In this document: positions 59,291 to 64,000 of the stretch, in pieces
Position numbering within the stretch: the stretch's first letter is position 1
How the letters are laid out: the number at the start of each line of letters is the position of its first letter
NCBI RefSeq assembly: GCF_048544455.1
Contig: NC_133538.1
Coordinates: 451,001,311-451,065,310 of the forward strand
Length of the DNA: 64,000 bases
Reading direction: 5' to 3'
Source: Silene latifolia
Lineage: Eukaryota > Streptophyta > Magnoliopsida > Caryophyllales > Caryophyllaceae
The notes under the pieces: generated by a model
What the model was told of the DNA's origin: nothing
The model's database searches: none
Seen by the model: only the letters and a program-made list of their open reading frames with translations
Program-made: the position numbers and the translations under genes

Positions 59291-60493
59291 TTGGATTTAT
59301 GTGCAATGAGTTACACAAAAACCATATTCTAAACACATAAGTATGGTTGGAGAACCATCTTGGCTATATTTTTTGAGGAGTAAATCTGAGTAATATACAA
59401 CGGAAATTATATTGTCAACTGATCATCATTTATCAGTAACGATTGGCTCACTAGAGTTTGACGTTACTGTCGTTTGACGGTGGTGATCGGTTGATCCCTT
59501 GAGTACACTTGCAACTATGAGATATGCAAAAAGGATGAATCACACACACTGTGAGGACAGTGGGAGCTATCCTAAGGCAAGATAACCTATGTCTAGATTG
59601 GATCTAGACATGTGCTCAAAAGGTTTTATAATACAAGATTATAGATAATGAAGGGAAATAGTATATAATGAGGTTAAGTAAGGTGCAAGATGTTGCTAAG
59701 ACTTGTTAACCAAGGCCTTCTCATAGGCTTAACATGATAAGTCTTGCCATTTCAATTGAATTGAAATATACGATTATATACAAAATTAAATAGGGATTAT
59801 AGATTATGTAGTAATTGATATTGTATTAATTTTACATATATGATAATACATTCATCGTTTGAGTTTTATTTTAAACTCTTTTATTACTTTGTTATATCCA
59901 ACTAGGTTGTAAAGATAACGTTGAACCCTATTAAAGTGAACTCGATTAACATAGTATTGGCCCGTAGTCACTTATTTGAGGTGACATCTCCAAGTGACTA
60001 GAGTGTGAGTCGATTGATGGCAAGTTCAAGTGCTATAGGGTCATAAGAGATGACTAGTCGATCACATAGGCAGACTGTATGGGACACTCTGTCAGGCAGT
60101 GATCGCTTATAGAGTTCTTAAAATTCATATAGCCTGGTCGTGGCGAGAGCTACTATAGTATTCTTTTTGAGTCGATTCTTTGACTATAGACTATTTGCCC
60201 AAGGTGGCACAGTTTATGATTGACTTTGATTTTTGCTCCACGACTTCCGAATAAGGAGTGCAAATGGGCATCTTTTGGGTCATGATGAGCTGTGGCTATT
60301 CGAAGGGAATAGTGCGATAGGAATTATCCACCTCCTTGTCAGGGTTATTTAAATCTCAGGGCCACTCGAGGAGTAGTGAACTGGAAATGCGTGGCCACGC
60401 TCGGAAGGTATCTACGGCAGATAATTTCGGTCAAACAGTTACTCTCCAGATCGAGGAAACCACTCTAGATATGATTGATGCGTGTCCTAAATA

Positions 60494-61971
60494 TGATGTT
60501 TTACACCCCATTTTACACGCATTTCAGAGCTCATTTGTGTAGTTTATGCTACTATTTGCCCCATTTCATCTACTTTCGTATTTTTATGTAATATTGCAGA
60601 TTTATGCGGAAATGAGTAGATATTGAGCTAAATCCGTCCCTGAGTACCTTGCATTGCATTTGACATGAAGTAGAGACTCGAGAAATGAACTTGTTGCGCG
60701 TTTCGAAGCCTGAAAAACAACTTTATGAAGAATTAGAAGCGGACTATCAGCTAAAGCAGTCGATCGACTGACCTCTATGGTCGATCGACCAGAGCACGAG
60801 TCACAAGAGCTACTGTACACTATAGCCCAGTCGATCGACTGCTCATAGTGGTCGATCGACCAAGCCGCTACTCTGACGCAAATAAAAAGATCGAGAATAA
60901 GGAAGCCCAATGTGTATTAGGTTTTGCGAATAATGTTACGTTATATTCCGATATAACGTAACCTGACATTAAGCTTTAATCATTCAGTTTTCATCAAGCT
61001 TTAAATTAGTTTTAGTTCTATTTTCATAATTAGGGTTCAAGATTATTGTTCTTCCATTAATAAAGTTCTTTTCACTTTCGGTCTTGGATCTCTCTCTGCA
61101 ATTCCTTTTCGGTATTCTTCTGTTCAGTTTCGTTGTTTATTTCATTCGTAGTATAGGAATTGCTAGAATAGTCTCCCGAAAGCCAATTTATCGTTTTATG
61201 TTAATTGTTTATTTCGTCGTTTTAATCATGAATTCTTCTGTTTTATTAGCCAATATTATTGTTGTTTTTATCGTAGACATGAGTAGCTAAATACCTTGTG
61301 CTAGGATGTAGGGGAACTGTAGATTAGGCGGCAGTAGAATGATACGACCTGAATCGCGCCACGGTCGATCGACCGCACACCCTGGTCGATCGACTGGCCA
61401 CGTGAGGTTTTGCTTCGTTTTAATTGATTTAAATTCTATATTTGACGAATCGAGTGCACGCGACTAGTTGAATGCTTAGTAATTGACTGACCCATTAGAT
61501 CGAAAGATAGGGAAGGTTGTTAGACTACCAATTAAAACGACTAAACTATGCTAAGATCGAAAGATAGGTAAAGTTTAGGCTTTTAGTCACTTTTCGGACG
61601 AAAGTCGATTAGTGATATTAGGGACCCGTAGCGAGATCGAAAGACGCTACTTGTTGAGAGTGGACCGAGAGGACCTCTTGTTTTCCCGCCTCATGTGTTC
61701 ATTTCAGACCTACTTAGTATGCTGCTGCCGAAACTACAGTGAACCGACCATCTTAGCACCTCTTTTAAATTTGATTTTATACATTTCTTTAGTTTATTGC
61801 TCATTAGTTATAGACCAATTCAAACAATCCCCACATAATTGTTACCTTAGACCGAAATTAGATAACTAATAATTACATCCGCCTCTCCGTGGTTCGACCC
61901 TGCTACCGCTATCTATAGTTGTAGTTAGGAATTATAAATTTTATTTTTGGTGCACACAACGACGGGCATCA
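60494..61971 (+). repeat. 5' LTR of the right-hand Athila-type element
   Basis: 1478 bp. It contains three pairs of GTCGATCGAC palindromes (60759/60780, 60830/60851, 61364/61385) and a separate perfect palindrome at 60935-60962. The word GATCGAAAGA is repeated near 61499, 61556 and 61635. Confidence 0.85.
60935..60962. repeat. Perfect 12-bp-arm palindrome
   Basis: GTTACGTTATAT, then TCCG, then ATATAACGTAAC. Each arm includes TTACGTTA and a TATA-like core. It could be a promoter element or a cruciform. Confidence 0.8.
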
Positions 61972-62097
61972 AATTTTGGCGCCGTTGCCGGGGAGGCAAT
62001 TGTTCTAATTTTTAGTTGTTTTATTTTAGTCTGTTTCTTAGTTTAAGGGACATTTGTTCCTTCAACTATTCTCACATTCTTTTTGTAGTTTCTTCTT

Positions 62098-64000
62098 ATG
62101 CGCAGGTCACAGGGTGGTGAATTATTACCGTTCAATCCCGAGATTGAGAAGACCTTGCGTGAGTTGAGACGATCATCTAGAGTATTGCCGACAGAGGAAG
62201 AGCTGAGTACTCTGTCTAGTTACTACGAGAACGAGCTGTTTGAGGAAGATCCACAATCATCTCCTATTTCTACTTTATCAACTGAGACCGTCACTTCTCC
62301 AGATTTTCTAGAGATGGCTGAAGAAGCGACTATAGCAAGTCACTCTGAGCCGACAACTGCAAATCTATATAAGGGGTTTGAATTACCGGGAACTGATAGA
62401 AAATTCGAACCGAAGCCTTCTTATATCAACTTGGTTGAGAGGAACCAATTCGGGGGAGCTGCAAATGAAGATGCAGCCAAGCATATGGAGATATTTATTG
62501 ACTATTGTTGCTCTATACCCCCGCCGACCGGTGTGACCCAAGACCAGGCAAAGGAGACTATGTTTATATTCTCACTCCGTGATGCTGCAAGGGAGTGGTA
62601 TAGAGACCTGGATCGAGTTTCTAATGGGATCACCGACTGGAATTCTTTGGCCTTGGCATTCTACAAGAAATATTTCTCTGCCTCGAAGACGAATGCTATT
62701 AGAGCTCAAATCACGAGCTTTAAACATGGTCCTGATGAGAACTTTCACGAAGCTTGGGTCCGTTTTAAAAAGCTGGTGTGAACCATTCCGCATCATGGGT
62801 TTGAGAAATGGAGCCTATGCAATCAGTTCTACAATGGGCTCTATGACGATCAGAGAGCTATCCTGGATGCGGCAGCTAGCGGCAGATTCCAAGAGAATAT
62901 GGGGGAAACTAAGGGGTGGAAGATCATTGATGACTTGGCCACCCATAAAGCTGAGTATGGAAATTCCAGGGGAAATCAAAGGAGAGCTGCTGAATCCTCC
63001 TCTGTAGCTGCATTAGAAGCTATCACGGCGAGGTTTGATAAGTACGAGTTGGGAGGAGCTTCGAAAGGAGGGATCTATCATGTAAATGCTGTTTCAGACG
63101 GTCCTTTCATCTGTAAAAGATGCGGAGCTGAGGGACATGTTTCAGACAATTGTCCTAGCCCCTTTGAGTCTTGTGCTACCTTTCAACATTATAGGCAGAC
63201 AAACACATACTATAAGCCGAATGTCCATCCGAATCTGAGGTGGAGCAGCCAAAATGTCTTGAATCCGACTCAACTTCCACAAAGAGCGACAGCAGAGAAT
63301 TATGTGCCCCCTCATAAGCAACAACGGTTCCAAAAGCCTCCGTATGTCCCACAAGAAGAAAGAACAATCCCAAAGTTCTGATTTCAATGAGTTGAAGAAT
63401 TTGTTGCTGAATGAGTCTCAAGCTAGAGAGGCCGGGATGAAGATGTTGGAGAGCCAAATTGCCCAATTGGCTAGCAAGAATACAACTCGAGCCCCGGGAC
63501 ATTTACCGACTTAGACGGATCAAAAGGAGACCCTTAATGCCATTACTTTGAGGAGTGGGTCTACCCTTGATGGGCCCGCTATGGTTGAGGATGTCGCTAA
63601 AAAAGATGAGCCGGAACCGAGTCTAAAGAAAGCTGAAACAAACAGTGGCAAGAAAAAGACGTCTACCAGGTATATCAGTCGATCGACTGATATACCCAAT
63701 CGATCGACCAGTCCGCGATAAACAGTAGCCTCTGGTCTTATAGAAGCCAGTCGATCGACTGAGCAACCTTGGTCGATCGATCGACAAATACTGCTTGAAA
63801 GTGATTCTTTTCGTCCTCCAATGCCTAATAACTTGAGGACCACTTGTTTGGTACGATGCACCGAAAATATTGAGGCAAGACCCGAATGCTGATGGGTCAG
63901 TTCTGGTTCCGAAGTACGACCTATGTCGATTAATGGTTCACATTTGAGACGGTCTGAAGAGGGTTCGAGCTACAACAAAGAGAAGGTTGATACCGTCGTT
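62098..64000 (+). pseudogene. Athila-type gag with one stop and a frameshift
   Basis: ATG at 62098 (MRRSQGGELLPFNPEIE). The gag core has FSLRDAAREWYRDL and FYKKYFSASKTNAIR, as in Athila gags. An in-frame TGA at 62779 replaces what is usually an Arg codon before PHHGFEKW. The frame then runs to 63381 with a CCHC knuckle (CKRCGAEGHVSDNC). A shift near 63355 leads to a coiled coil (MLESQIAQLASKN) and a TAG at 63512. Beyond it the region has LNAITLRSGS and two more palindrome pairs (63678/63699, 63750/63772). Protease and pol are outside the window. Confidence 0.85.

Larger units (their letters stand above)
53231..60493 (+). mobile_element. Decayed Ty1/copia element, split by the right-hand Athila-type element
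   Basis: Starts TGTTGGAGTATGTGTCC, a typical copia LTR start, inside the gag of the Tat-lineage element. A primer site TGGTATTAGAGC at 54523-54534 marks the end of the 5' LTR (53231-54520). The interior is long but almost unreadable; only RT and RNase H remnants survive near 58740-59290. Its 3' portion ends at 60493, where another LTR begins, so its own 3' LTR would be outside the window. About 90 bp at 53311-53402 recurs at 59420-59500. Confidence 0.75.
60494..64000 (+). mobile_element. Athila-type Ty3/gypsy, cut by the right window edge
   Basis: The 5' LTR (60494-61971) starts TGATG and ends CATCA. A tRNA-Asp-type primer site TGGCGCCGTTGCCGGGGA follows at 61977-61994. Gag starts at 62098 and the element continues past 64000. 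It sits within the 3' part of the decayed copia. Its LTR is unrelated in sequence to that of the nested Athila-like element at 29573, but they share the same primer site. Confidence 0.88.

Noticed and set aside
61084..61290. 68-codon hydrophobic frame in the Athila-type LTR
   Set aside because: Inside an LTR, AT-rich, and without any sign of a start context or homologue.

Overview
The window is nuclear DNA of a flowering plant. The evidence is spliced introns, TATA-box promoters, a plastid-targeted photosynthesis gene, degenerate TTTAGGG telomere-like repeats, and dense nested LTR retrotransposons and MITEs. The lineage is probably a eudicot. A Caryophyllales (Silene-like) origin is only a guess, based on a Tat/Retand-type element; no species call is safe.

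Layout: 1-3879 is a decayed Ty1/copia element whose 3' LTR is complete. 3880-13450 is AT-rich intergenic DNA with a CACTA-like MITE, a long-TIR element, three Helitron-type 3' ends, a 527-bp tandem duplication, and an antisense gypsy fragment split by a hAT MITE. 13575-22202 (minus strand) is an apparently intact six-exon gene for plastid class I fructose-bisphosphate aldolase. Its third intron holds a full-length copia element with heat-shock-element arrays in its LTRs, and its fifth intron holds three Tourist-like MITEs. 22725-24162 is a PIF/Harbinger-like element full of microsatellites. 25383-41557 is a 16-kb chromovirus (Tekay/Del-like gypsy) whose RT domain is split by a 7.7-kb non-autonomous Athila-like element; both have perfect 5-bp target duplications.

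41800-47810 is the only other gene-like island. It holds six short reading frames, five of them with TATA boxes and one with a 5'UTR intron. They encode small charged helical proteins I do not recognise; two are broken by a frameshift. A hairpin satellite with an 85-bp period and telomere-like DNA lie inside the island. 48350-53230 is a decayed minus-strand Tat/Retand-type gypsy, cut at 53231 by a decayed copia element, which is itself cut at 60494 by a second Athila-type gypsy that runs off the right edge.

The most striking pattern is that four unrelated LTR retrotransposons each carry an array of their own short palindrome: CTCGATCGAG, AATCCGCCCGGATT, GTCGATCGAC, or TTC/GAA heat-shock units. 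In the three gypsy elements the copies sit about 19-24 bp apart, near two turns of the DNA helix. The arrays lie in LTRs, in the untranslated leader, and in one case in the gag-coding region. The clearest candidates for something undescribed are these arrays and the small-protein gene island.
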